Of a stretch of DNA of 64,000 nt, positions 1-11,300 are shown piece after piece. The stretch lies in the NCBI RefSeq assembly GCF_029227915.1, contig NC_079889.1, positions 1,242,001 to 1,306,000 of the forward strand. The letters are read 5' to 3'. The notes beneath the pieces were generated by a model. That model worked only from the letters and a program-made list of their open reading frames with translations, was not told where the DNA came from and made no database searches. Source of the DNA: Hydractinia symbiolongicarpus (lineage: Eukaryota > Cnidaria > Hydrozoa > Anthoathecata > Hydractiniidae). A program made the position numbers and the translations under genes. Position 1 is the stretch's first letter. Each line of letters starts with the position of its first letter.

Positions 1-56
1 TGCTAACTCAGTTAATTTTTACGATTTGTTGTTATCAATTTGCTAACTCAGTTAAA
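1..56. repeat. Short direct repeat, two units
   Basis: The 16-base word TGCTAACTCAGTTAAT/A occurs at 1-16 and again at 41-56. Nothing else is visible in the first 600 bases. Confidence 0.4.
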
Positions 57-613
57 TAGTTATAGAACTGGGTGAGAGATTGTTATGTATATGAGCTTAC
101 ATTTTTTAAGGATATAGTTACATTATGTAATTGCAGCTTTTTTTCACTTGGTGCCCAATAAAGCAACCTTGTACCAAGGTTATGTCGGTTTCTCTTTCTC
201 TCATAGTCAGGTTTTGTGGAAAGTAAAAGACTCTAAAACAAGCCATTTCCACTTGGCTAATTTTGACATTAATAAAATCTAAGCATATCAGCTTACAATG
301 GTAATGTAATGATTCAGATGAAATTTAAAAGGTCAGCGAGTAAGAGGTAGGAAGTGTGGCTAAATAACAAGTTCATTACTTGTTCAAGAAATTTGCTAGA
401 CACTGAGATCATGTTCTACATTCACTTTTAAAGATTCCAGCCTACAGGAAGCTGTTATAACTGCTTATGATGTCATGCAATTCGATATCTCAGTAATGGG
501 CTGTGTGTTGTGTATTTTTTTTGTCTTCTCGTAATTGTCATAAAATGATGTAAATTCTAAAATTGAAAAAACTAATAAACATGTATAACAAGTCCTACTG
601 CTTCTTCTTTTAG

Positions 614-682
614 ATAACACAACAAGTTTGGGTTTTGTAGAGATTACAAATTCTCCTTCACAAGTAAATTTCACACTGGATG
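614..682 (+). other. Exon-like segment of an unknown gene
   Basis: A pyrimidine-rich tract ending in TTTTAG precedes this 69-base stretch, and a perfect GTAAGT donor follows it. One frame is open throughout (entering with two bases of a split codon) and reads NTTSLGFVEITNSP and onward to NFTLDG, which would suit an extracellular segment. The other two frames contain stops. No partner exon was recognised in the flanks, so it could be one exon of a gene continuing to the left of the window, or chance. The product is unknown. Confidence 0.3.
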
Positions 683-2800
683 GTAAGTGTTACATTGCGT
701 TATAATTTTTTTTTATTTATATGCTCTACTCACACAAACATTTATGTGAAAATTTGCGAACATAGGCTTGGGAACAGGGTTGGCCAAGTATGCAGGAAAA
801 GTGGGACACAGGATCTAGGAACGACACAGGGTCAGATTAGAAATCCAGAAGCGGAGAAGGTATTGCATGGGTAATATTACAAGCACTTTGCGTAGTCACA
901 AGAAAAGAAGGAATAATCTTGAAACTCTGGCGAATATCAGCCATTTAGCGGAATCTGGGCTGTGTTCACTGATATTTTGAAACTGACAAAAAGAAATTAT
1001 GATTGATTTTCAATGCTCGTTTTTAGCATAAAATAAAGAATTATCCACCCCACCCTAATTCTTCAGAACAACAGCTGAACACACCAGCCATACAAAATTT
1101 CAGCTCCAAGGTTATTGTTAGTCATTTAAGAATATCATAGTCAAAGCGTGAGATATTTACATTATAGTATGGCAGAACAAATCTCACATTTGGATTTGGA
1201 TTTCAAACTAACCGTGCATAGCATAACCATTTGGTATCAACAATAGTTTTGTTCTTTACTTCTTATAAGAATCATAAATTGTCAAACTTTTTTAGTGCTA
1301 CATAAAAATGCAGAATAACTTTATTAAAGTTATGGACTAGCTAGCTAACTATCGTAGCCAGCTACAGACTTACATGTTTTATTCTTGTCTGGCGTATTTA
1401 ATGCTGATGGTCTTGTTGTGGTATTGTAACAGACTCTACCTATAACATTAGTGGTAGCACTGATCTTTTAGGTAGATTCTGTTATGATTACCTACCCAAA
1501 GTTATAAAATACCCAGCTGCAAATAGATTCTCAGTCTGTGTGGATTGTAGACGTTTAAATGTAGCTAGCTTTTTACACCTGTATTGGAGCATGCTCATTG
1601 TATTGATAGAATGAGTATTGTTTGTAAATAAATTCTAGAGGTTTTTTATCTGCAACCAGTTTTTACTTTTTTAGATTAATGCACAAGCTTAAAAATAAAA
1701 ATAGCCTGGGTTTTAGCTACACCAGTGTAACAACATACTGTGACTTGTGATTTAACCCTATTCATGCTGGAACGTTTAAAGTCCTTATATTCTGGGCTGA
1801 AATCAACCTGGTTTCAATATCTTGGCAACCACTTGACCTAAACAAACCAAATTTTGTGCAACGTTGGAACAAAGAAAAGAAAATTACATTAGCTATAGAA
1901 GTGCCAAACAAAGTCGGCAGTTTAAAATAAATAATTTTCGTTTACAATACAACTCACATAACTTCAGTAAAAGTTTAAGTAATGACTTGGAACTTGATAT
2001 GATGTATATATAGATCTGTTTGATGAAATGAAGCCAAAAAAATTTTCTACTATTATTACAGTTTTGGGGTTCCTGATTTTAGCTGTTTTTGGATAAAGTC
2101 GATAAAGCTTTTTCGACTGCATATCAATTTTAACAAAGATACTTGGACAGAAAACATTAAGACCAATTCTTATGATTAAATAAGCTAGATAAGTTTTAAA
2201 TAAAATGTCACTCTTTCTTCCTATTTGTTATTATTTAAAATGCGGAAAAGAACTTTTATAAAGTATATCTCATCTTATCTCACAAAAAGTTGCCAAGGTG
2301 ATATAAACATTATGTAATGATTATTTTTAAATTCTGTTGCTGGATACCCTGAGAAAAGTCATCAAAAATTAGCCTAAATTTTCAACACAAAGCAGCTTTC
2401 TAAACAGCAAGGATGTTCACTGTTTAAGGTGTTAAACTTTTTTTCTCTTGGCAATGAAACACAAAATATTTCACATAATATCGTCGTACAAAAATCTATT
2501 GTAACAGCAACCATATTTTTATTTTTTTAGATTATTTTGATTGCGTTGTTATGAAATTTTTAACTCAACGTTTGCGATAATATCAGGATACTCATCAAAT
2601 AAATATAAAATCAATAAACAGATAACTCAATGTTTGTGGGGTGGCTGTTAGCTTATAATTATATGCTAGTGGTAAATAAATATACCTTAATCATTATTGA
2701 TAGATTAGAAAGGATCATAACAGTCTGCCTATAACATTATGGATAGCTAATAATATCACAGCATTAATATAATCCAAATAAAATTTAAAGATAAGTCTAT
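683..2800. other. No gene seen
   Basis: AT-rich sequence with short ORFs only. I see no domain, RNA gene or clear repeat family here. Confidence 0.5.
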
Positions 2801-2848
2801 AGCTAGCTAGTGATAAGTAGCTAGCTAGTGATAAGTAGCTAGCTAGTG
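2801..2848. repeat. 18-bp tandem repeat, about 2.7 units
   Basis: The unit AGCTAGCTAGTGATAAGT is repeated without spacing. AGCTAGCT words are scattered widely elsewhere in the first 4 kb. Confidence 0.7.
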
Positions 2849-3132
2849 CATAACTTTAATTAACTTTCCTGCATTTCCATACAGTCCAAGTATTAAAAAG
2901 TGCTAGAAAATGTATGATTCTTATAAGAAGTAAAGAACAAAGCTGATACCAAAGGGCTATGCTATACACGAGAATTTGTCTCCATTATTGAATAATTAAA
3001 ATATATGTTGTGAGACTTTCACCAATTTTACATTTTGATAAGGAAGCGTGTTAATCAAAATCAAAAAGTGTTTAATTCATCCATACCGTCACTTAGATAT
3101 CTCACGCATCGACTATGCTGCCGCCCTGACAA

Positions 3133-3356
<224 letters not shown>

Positions 3357-3359
3357 TTA

Positions 3360-3430
3360 TCTATATAATAATACCCAACTTTCTGTGTGTTAGCCAAAGA
3401 TGGATTTCTGCGGAGCGGGCGAACGACTAG
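3360..3430 (+). mobile_element. Helitron-like short element, copy 2
   Basis: It begins TCTATATAATAATACCC three bases after the end of copy 1 and ends CGACTAG followed by T. It is about 70 bp, lacks the good 3' hairpin, and sits head-to-tail with copy 1. Confidence 0.5.
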
Positions 3431-4349
3431 TTTATTATAATTTTATTTTGGCTGAATACATCTGCTTAAAATACTTAAAACTAAAATTTTAACCATTATA
3501 GCCCGAGATTTGTCATCTGTAACTCACTGAAAAGAAAATCATACTGATTTCCCCTTTTTGACATTCAGCATACACTACATTTCAAATCATTCATGGCACA
3601 AAAGTATGTTACCAATCAACAAATATTTTCATAATATGTGTAGTTAGCTAGCTAAAAAAATAACTTTTTTGTGACTTCAAATATGATTATGATAAAGACA
3701 CTCTGTATCTATATTTTAATTTGGGTATTGGTTAATTTTATTAAATTTCAAACAAATCATCTATTATTGGTTCGTATAACTTGGTTGCATGAACATACTG
3801 TGTTTCCATTCCATAAGCACAGCTCTTATTGCTAGCTACACACAACAGTTCATTGACTAACATATATTGAGCAAATACCAGCTTGGAATGTCTTTTTAAC
3901 TGATTTGAGCATTGTTAATTCTTTGATGATCAGGGACGAATGTCTTTACGAAAGGATCACATAAGACTTTTTTTTCAGACTTTTTCTTATTTTGATGCAC
4001 TCATGCTCCGGTCACCTCTTTAGAAATAACTGTGTTTGGCTATTTCTTTGTGACTATAGTGCGTGGCATGGTCTAATTTTTTTGTTTCCTTGACAATCAT
4101 TTTTGACAAAATAATTGTGTTTTTGTCTGTTCTTTATTATAAGTTAAAATTTGTAATTTTTTTCCAGTCTGAGTATGGTCCATAAATTTTAAAATTCAGT
4201 ATAGTAGCTAGTAGCATTCACAAATCCCATTAAAAAGTTTTAAAAACATCCTATGTATCTATGTATAAGTATGAACTCGATAACTTTCTAATAATAGCCG
4301 TATTCAGTGTGTTCAAATTGACTGCTTGCAGCTATATTTCGGGTTCCCC

Positions 4350-4409
4350 GCAGAGTTGATAATTTGCTGACGGGTGGCCCCATGGATATTTCCACGGGTA
4401 AACGACTAG
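4350..4409 (+). mobile_element. Helitron-like 3' end
   Basis: A terminal hairpin (CCATGGATATTTCCACGG), a short spacer and CTAG abut the 5' TC of the next copy directly. The 5' end of this unit is not recognisable. Confidence 0.5.
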
Positions 4410-4532
4410 TCTATATTATAATACCTGAATACGTCTGTCAGTCTGTCACGCAAAATGGTAACCGCGGTAGCAAAGCGCACGAAATGCGGTAAACACAGGA
4501 CGGGCGAACCGGTGGATTTGCCTACAAACTAG
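4410..4532 (+). mobile_element. Helitron-like short element, copy 3
   Basis: It begins TCTATATTATAATACC, has two to three TCTG units and the shared CACGCAAAATGGTA core, and ends CTAG before T. The 3' hairpin is degraded (GGTGGATTTGCC). Confidence 0.6.
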
Positions 4533-4693
4533 TTCAACCATTTTAAATTGATGTTTTTGCAACGCGAGTTAGTACTTTGGATAAATACGAAGACGAAACC
4601 TTCACATAAATTCTTGCCATGTTTTGTAAATATTATTTTAATATTATTTCTTTCTTTGTCTTCGTTTGTGATACTCTTCGTATAATTTTCAAT

Positions 4694-4900
4694 TTAAAAA
4701 TCAACCTTGGGTTCTGAGTTGCGGTTACCACTCTCAAGGTTATTTGGTCCTGAGACCTCATTTTCGTGATTAACAACAACAACAACATCAGGGCTAATTA
4801 CCTGATTTTCTGTAGGAAAAAACGAAGAGGCCTGTGAACGAGTTTGCAATTTACAAACAGATGAGGGCAAAGAATCTTTAAGTGAGTGGTATCTGTAACT
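4694..4900 (-). other. Open frame without start, unknown protein C-terminus
   Basis: This frame is open for 68 codons to a TAA. It reads KDSLPSSVCKLQTRSQ, continues Ser/Asn/Val-rich through FFPTENQ, and ends NSEPKVDF. There is no internal Met and a stop lies just upstream, so it would be a last exon or the tail of a decayed mobile-element ORF. Amino-acid use looks more protein-like than the surrounding AT-rich frames. I do not recognise the family. Confidence 0.25.
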
Positions 4901-7004
4901 TTAAAACTGTGCACGATGTTTAAACGAAATTTTAACGAGAAAGTAGTACTAAAGGTTGATTAGCAATTTATTAAAACGATGGAGAGCGAAGCGTGCCTAA
5001 GAAGGAGATTTATAAACACTTAGTCTCTTCAAGTTATAAGTCGATCAGTTTTTTATTAATGCAATATTTTTTTAAATTAATACTTACAGCTAAGAGAATT
5101 AAAAAAAAAAATTTCTTCTTTCAGCTCATAATATGTTAGCGTGTACTAGTAAAACTGGGTTTAAAATCTCAATTTTCGTGTTTTTCAACTAATTGGTTTA
5201 TACCTAGAGGTCGTACAAAAAGTTATACAAAAAAATATTTTGAAACAGGAAAAAAGGTTTTTTAATCTGGGCCACAAAACCTTCAGAAATCTACCATAGC
5301 AACATATTCCAATATAGAAAAATAAAAAAAAATTAATTCGGAAACTCATTGTCGTCGCAGCGACTTTTCTTTTTAAATTTGTAAACAATTTCAATTACAT
5401 CAAAAGTTTGGACACTGGGAACTAAGTGGCATCGGCATTGAAATTGCCAAACTATTTAACTTGTCTGACATGCACTAATGAAATAAAAACGTTTTGAATA
5501 ATACATCAAATTACAATCAAGGAATAGCCAGTCTTGTTTTTTTTGCCATTAGAAATTTGTTTACGTAAGCAGAGCTATCGTGAAAAGAATGAGGCCAAGG
5601 TTGGTAAGTCGCATCGCTTATTAAACCAGTTGATTAAAAACGTCACTTTTTGATTGATTTATTGTCAGATTGGTTACACTTGATTAAGTCTTGTTTTTGT
5701 AAACACTAATCCTTCTTTTAAAGATGGCTAACTTGTTGTACGAACATAGAAAGTTGCTCTCAACAGGAACACGAATTTGTATGCTGGATGAACGAGACAT
5801 GGCGATTCTTGCTGATCATATATTCATTCTGTTTTTTATGTGCTGTTAAGGAGAAACATTTGGGAGAAATGAATTTTTACTTATTCATATTTTCATGTAT
5901 ACACGTATTTTTTAGATAAGAAACAAGTATATATAAAATCTGCAAATTTATTGAGAAACTTTTGTATAAGTAATACAGAGTATAAAGCAATGATTTTTGT
6001 TTTGAAACTGGGTTTTAAAAAAGAGAGTTTAACGATTCCGTTTTCACTTTTTTTTGTTGTGCTTTGATGGTGGAGTTTTCATAAACATAAAAAATTGTTG
6101 AGATAGTATTACGTCACTGTTATAACTTTTTTGAAAGCACATTGTTACTCAACAATGTCACAAAGAGAGGTTGCATAACAAATGCGGACTTCTACGGAAA
6201 CAGACTTTAAGCTGAAATAATACTTGGTCTGTCAGTGTAACTGGAGAATTAGTCTGGAGAATATTTTTACACTGTATTTAAATTGCAAGTGAACTCTTAG
6301 CACAGTTTTCTTTTTAGCAACTGTTAAGGGATTTCTCTTTCAATTGAAAGTTATTTTGTAGCAAATTTTGATTATTTTAAGAAAGTACACGTGCAACATG
6401 GTAATAAGGGTATAAACACGAAATGTTTGTGGTGATTTTTAGCCAGCTATTTAGGTGAGCTTGGAAGAATATTTTTACATCTCAGATTCATAAGATTGGT
6501 AAAAGTTGCACCTTGGAAAACCACTAATAAAAGATATAACGTTTTTTAAAATTCTAATCAGCATATGTGATTTCAAACCCAACCTCTTCGGTACAACTCG
6601 TTCAACAAAAGTATGCAGTGGTTAGGAACACATGTTTGTGGCGCTTTTATACGTTAAAAAATTACATGGTATTTAAATGAGTAAGGCAACCATAAATGTT
6701 TTTTTAGAAATACCTGTTTTTTATACTCCTCCCCAATTATTTTGCCCCATACCTCTATTATTTCACCACTACTCCAATAATTCCACCCACCTCACCCCAC
6801 CCCATCCCACCCCCAATCCAGTTTTTCCCTCACACCCAATTGTTAAGGTTGAAAAGGAACGAAATTAATGTAGAGGTGAAGAATTTTTTAGCAGCATCGT
6901 TAATGCTCTTTAAGAAGAATACTGTCTGGTAAATCCAAACATCTCTGTGTTGTATATGCTCAAACCTCGTGCTACTCGTGTCCTGTGCCATACAATATAT
7001 TATT
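4901..7004. other. No gene supported
   Basis: Only short ORFs are present. A 42-codon ORF starting at the ATG at 5724 (MANLLYEHRKLL...) follows an AG, but it resembles nothing I know. Confidence 0.4.
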
Positions 7005-7440
7005 GTCAACTTTGTACTCATACTTCCATATGTTGTATTATGCATTGAATTTGTTCAATGCATATTTAAGAGTTTTTAACTTCTGGAAAACTTTCAGTAT
7101 ACATCACATTCGTACCCATACTTCATATGTTGTATTATGCACTTGAATTGTATCATTCCTGTTGAAGAAGTTATAAACTTGAAGTAAACTTTCAGTTTAC
7201 ATCACCCTCGTACCCATACTTTATATGTTGTATTATGTGCTGGGCTCATTTTATGTTGAGAGATAGAGTTAATGTAATATATCTCCCTCGTGCCTAAGCT
7301 TCCTGATGTTGTATTGTACACTGGATTCATGTTAAACATGTTTTAAAGATTTTTAACCTGCAGTAACCTTTTAATATATCACCCTCATACCCATACTTCC
7401 ATATGTGTTATTATGCACGGGACGTGGATGTTTTAAATTT
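7005..7440. repeat. Diverged tandem repeat, about 100-bp unit, five units
   Basis: The phrase 'cctcgtacccatacttcata', followed by 'tgttgtattatgcac', recurs at roughly 100-base spacing around 7015, 7110, 7210, 7290 and 7390. A TTTTTAAC-containing spacer and a 'gtaactttcagt' block separate the units. Units differ by substitutions and small indels, so the array is old. Confidence 0.65.
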
Positions 7441-8351
7441 ATTTTTAACTTTCAGTAACTTTTATGATATGAATTTCATGCTATATTGGCTAATTGTAAC
7501 GATAGAAGCATTTTGATTGGTTGATTTTTAATGACGTATTTACATGCAGCTGCGCTAGGTACCTAGCAAATGCTGAGAAATGTGAAAGACGCTTTGAATA
7601 AATTGAAAGTTTGAAATTAAAGAAAAAAAGTTATATTTTTAAGGTACAGCAGATGTGATCAGAAAAAATTAGTGTTTCTTTTTTAATTTACGAAGAATAA
7701 TTTCTTAGTATAGTTTGGCGGCAACATTTTCAAAGATAAAGCCCTGCTTACATTAGGCATGTTTTCGTATATGCTGTGCATTCAGTATTGCTGTGTTCGA
7801 ATTTCACACACACTTGTAGAGAGGAATTTTTGTAAACACAAGTTAAACATTTCGTTTTAGTTAATTTAAAAAATGGTATCTCGTAATAAGCTCGTAAAAA
7901 TCGTGTAAAAAAGATTGGTTTGTTGTTTGCGATGTAATTTGCGGTGTAGTTTGCGGTTTGCGTTACAGCGCCTGCTACGAAGAAATATTGTCTTGTTTAT
8001 GCTAGCCTTTAATACTTTCTTGTTTGTGTACATTTTACTGGTTTTCTTGCCAAAATTCCGTAAAATGCTTGCGTTTGTAATAATTTGAACGAAGTGTAAC
8101 TTCCGTTTAAACACTCCGAGGATTTTCTAGTATTAAGGTGATAACTTCGTAAACTCGTTACGATGTTTTTGCATGCTTACTGAGTGATAAAATTTGTTTT
8201 TAATCGTGCTTTTAAAAGTTTTATACATTATCAATTTGTTTCCTAGCTACGAAGAAAAGAAAACGAAAAATGAAGTATTGTTCCTTTTGTCCGGGCTAGT
8301 GTTGTTATTTTCTCCAAGCTAGTGTTATTGTTTTGACGTTGTTGATTCAAA

Positions 8352-8366
8352 ATGTCGCATGTGTAA
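8352..8366 (+). promoter_or_regulatory. Short upstream ORF before the EF-hand start codon
   Basis: An ATG followed by three codons and TAA (MSHV) lies three bases before the proposed start at 8369, in another frame. If it is in the mRNA it could affect initiation at 8369. Transcript extent is unknown; a possible 5'UTR acceptor (TTTCCTAG) ends near 8246. Confidence 0.25.
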
Positions 8367-8368
8367 CG

Positions 8369-11300
8369 ATGCACCAAACAGAAGATGAAGAACTGATTCG
8401 AGAATTATTTGAAGCTGTTGATTTAGATGCTAGTGGATATATAGATGAGGATGAGCTAGCCGCCGTTGTCGATGTAAATCCCGAAGATTTAAAAGAAATT
8501 TTCAAACAGCTTGACTCCGATCAAGATGGGAGGATTTCCATCGAAGAATTTATGGAAAATTATAAACATTTTCAAAAATTAGCTGCCGATGTTGATACAA
8601 TTCGGAACGGCAATGAACCTTCAAGTGACAAGACTGATAAAATACAGACCGACAGTCTCCCGTATGATAGTGGATACTCTATGTCTGAACCAACGCATCG
8701 AAAAAGCAGACCACCGTTGAAGACTGAGATGAAAAAGAAAGCGGCGAAGTATTTAGGGTAAGTCGTTTGTTTTCGTTCAGTCTCGTTTTCAATATTCTTA
8801 ACTTTAAGGAAATAAGCGAAGTATTTAGGGTAAGTCTCTTATTCTCGTCCAGCCTGGTTTTCAGTATTCTTAACTTTCTGAGGAAATAAGCGACGTATTT
8901 AGGGTAAGTCTGTTAATTTCGTCCAACCTCGTTTTCAGTATTCTTAACTTTCTGAGGAAATAAGCGAAGTATTTAGGGTAAGTCTCTTATTTTCGTCCAG
9001 CCTCGTTTTCAGTATTCTTAACTTTTTGAGGAAATAAGCGAAGTACTTAGGAAATATCAATTGTGTACATTTAACCTCGTTTTCATTTTTTTAAATTTTC
9101 ACTAACGTAGGCAATTTTATTCTTAGTACTCTTTATTTTATATATATATATAATTACTTTTAATTAATCTTTAACCAGATTATGATTATTAGATAAATAG
9201 ATGACTTGCTATCTTGATAAATTTTTTGTTTTTTATTTTTTTGGCAGGCAAAATAAAGCAAATTAACTAAAAATTATTTTTAGAAGATCTGATTGGTTAA
9301 AAACTATTTGCCTGCCGAAAAAATGTAAACAAAGCTTATAGCAAGTCATCTATATAGACAGCCTAGTTTTGACTTGTTTACCTCAGCTTTTGAGTGACTC
9401 GATTGCTCATATGTAGAATGCAATCGTTTGAGTCATAAGTTTAATCCTATATATTGACGTTTTCAGTTTGAGTAGAATGTCCACGTGTTGTGAGAAATCG
9501 TGTTGTACGTTGCGTGTTATTCATGCAAGAATACAAACCTCGTTTCCAAGCTAGTTACTTTAAAGCTTTCTTTAAACATGATTATTTTAAAATATGCGTT
9601 GAATCGAGTGATTCAACGCACATTCAATGCTACATTACACGGACTATTTAAAAGAATAACCTCTTTTTGAATCGTGTGAACAGCGCCTTATTTTAAACAT
9701 GTGATGTCATCTATTTCGTGAGATTGTGAATTGCTAGCAACGAGCCAGAAAAAAACTCGTACATGATTAAACCATGTGTTGTTGTAATGTGATTACCGAC
9801 TTAACTACCTGTGGGATGTGTTATAACAACATATTGAGCTTGTAATATTAAACATGCTAGCTGTATCCGTGAAGCTCTAGTAGAGATTCTTGTGCATGAA
9901 GAAATGTTAAGCTGTAGGAACTTGTGCTTCAAAAAAACTTGTTTAAATCGTATGAGTGGAAGTTTCATTTAAGTATGGGTGGAGAGGAGAATTATTTTTT
10001 TCATTCGAGACGTCATCGAGTTACGGAGCGGTTTTGCATCCAGGGAGAAATTTCGCGAAGCAAAAAAACGTAAGATGAACATTTTATATTTCTGTGTATT
10101 TTTGTCTGAACAAAGCTTTGTATTTTAGCCTCGATTACTCCTGATTTAATCTCCTAACATTTAGGAGAAAATGAAGCGACAATAGAAAATCGTAAATAGA
10201 TTAAAGAGACGCGTCTAACTTCTTTTACATACGTTTCATTTCTGAAGTAAATTTAACCAAGTTAGTTCATCCGTGAAAATTTATAGTGTCTACGAGAGTA
10301 GTCTGGTAGCTACGGCTGCCATTTTGAATGTTTTCCCGCCTTAATTGATTTAGCCTTAAGCTGCAGTATATTTTATGTTTTCTCAAAGAACGCTCATCTT
10401 GAAAGAAGCCTTCAAATGTTTCTAAAACTTTCCTTATATTTGTTTTATTTTGTCATTTTTGCAGTTTTAAGAAACATTTCTGTACTTCTTGGTATCGACA
10501 AATCCTTAGATGTTCTTAACATGTTCTAAAGTCTTAAACCTTTGAAGCCATAGTTTTTATAGTTTGTTCTTACAAAAAAGAAATACTTAGCATGACTCAA
10601 AGTTTATTTTGGTATCATAAGAAATACGTGTTCATATGAACCCATAAAAACTTTTTTTGTAGAATCGTACAGTTTGCATTGTGCATTGCTTGTAAAATTA
10701 AAATCGCGGGTTTTTTTTATTTTAATTTTCAAGTTTTTTGGAAATTGTTTTCAGAGAACTAGGAGGACAACCTTATTGCGTTTCATTTGTTATTAATACA
10801 AGCATTTCGCTGTTTATAACGAACATCAAAGTGTCAACATATTGTTTTCATCACCAAAAACATGTTTGTTTTGTTCAGTTTCAAATTACACTTGACTAAG
10901 TAGTTATCGCCCTCATCAACTTGTCGAATTAACACGCTAAAAAACAGTCAATCAGTTTAATGGAACTAATTATTATACTCATAAAATGTATTATAATTCC
11001 TACAACTCTTCTAACGGTGCCGTTCTAATTACTAACATCGTTTCAATACAATTAATTTTCAATAAAGTGAATACTTATTAATGTTTAAAAATGGTAAAAA
11101 TACTGCCGTAACTCGAATAAACGTCCCGATGTTTTTTTAAAATCTTCAGCAATTTAATCGTGTGTATTTTTTTAGTTCCAGTTACTCTGCAGATAGATAT
11201 ATCTCCGGATTAAATAAATTTTGTGTTTGTCCTGATTCAAGAAATTTGGAATGACCCTTGCGATCCTATCCCCCTTTCCATGGAGGTAGTACTAAATGGT

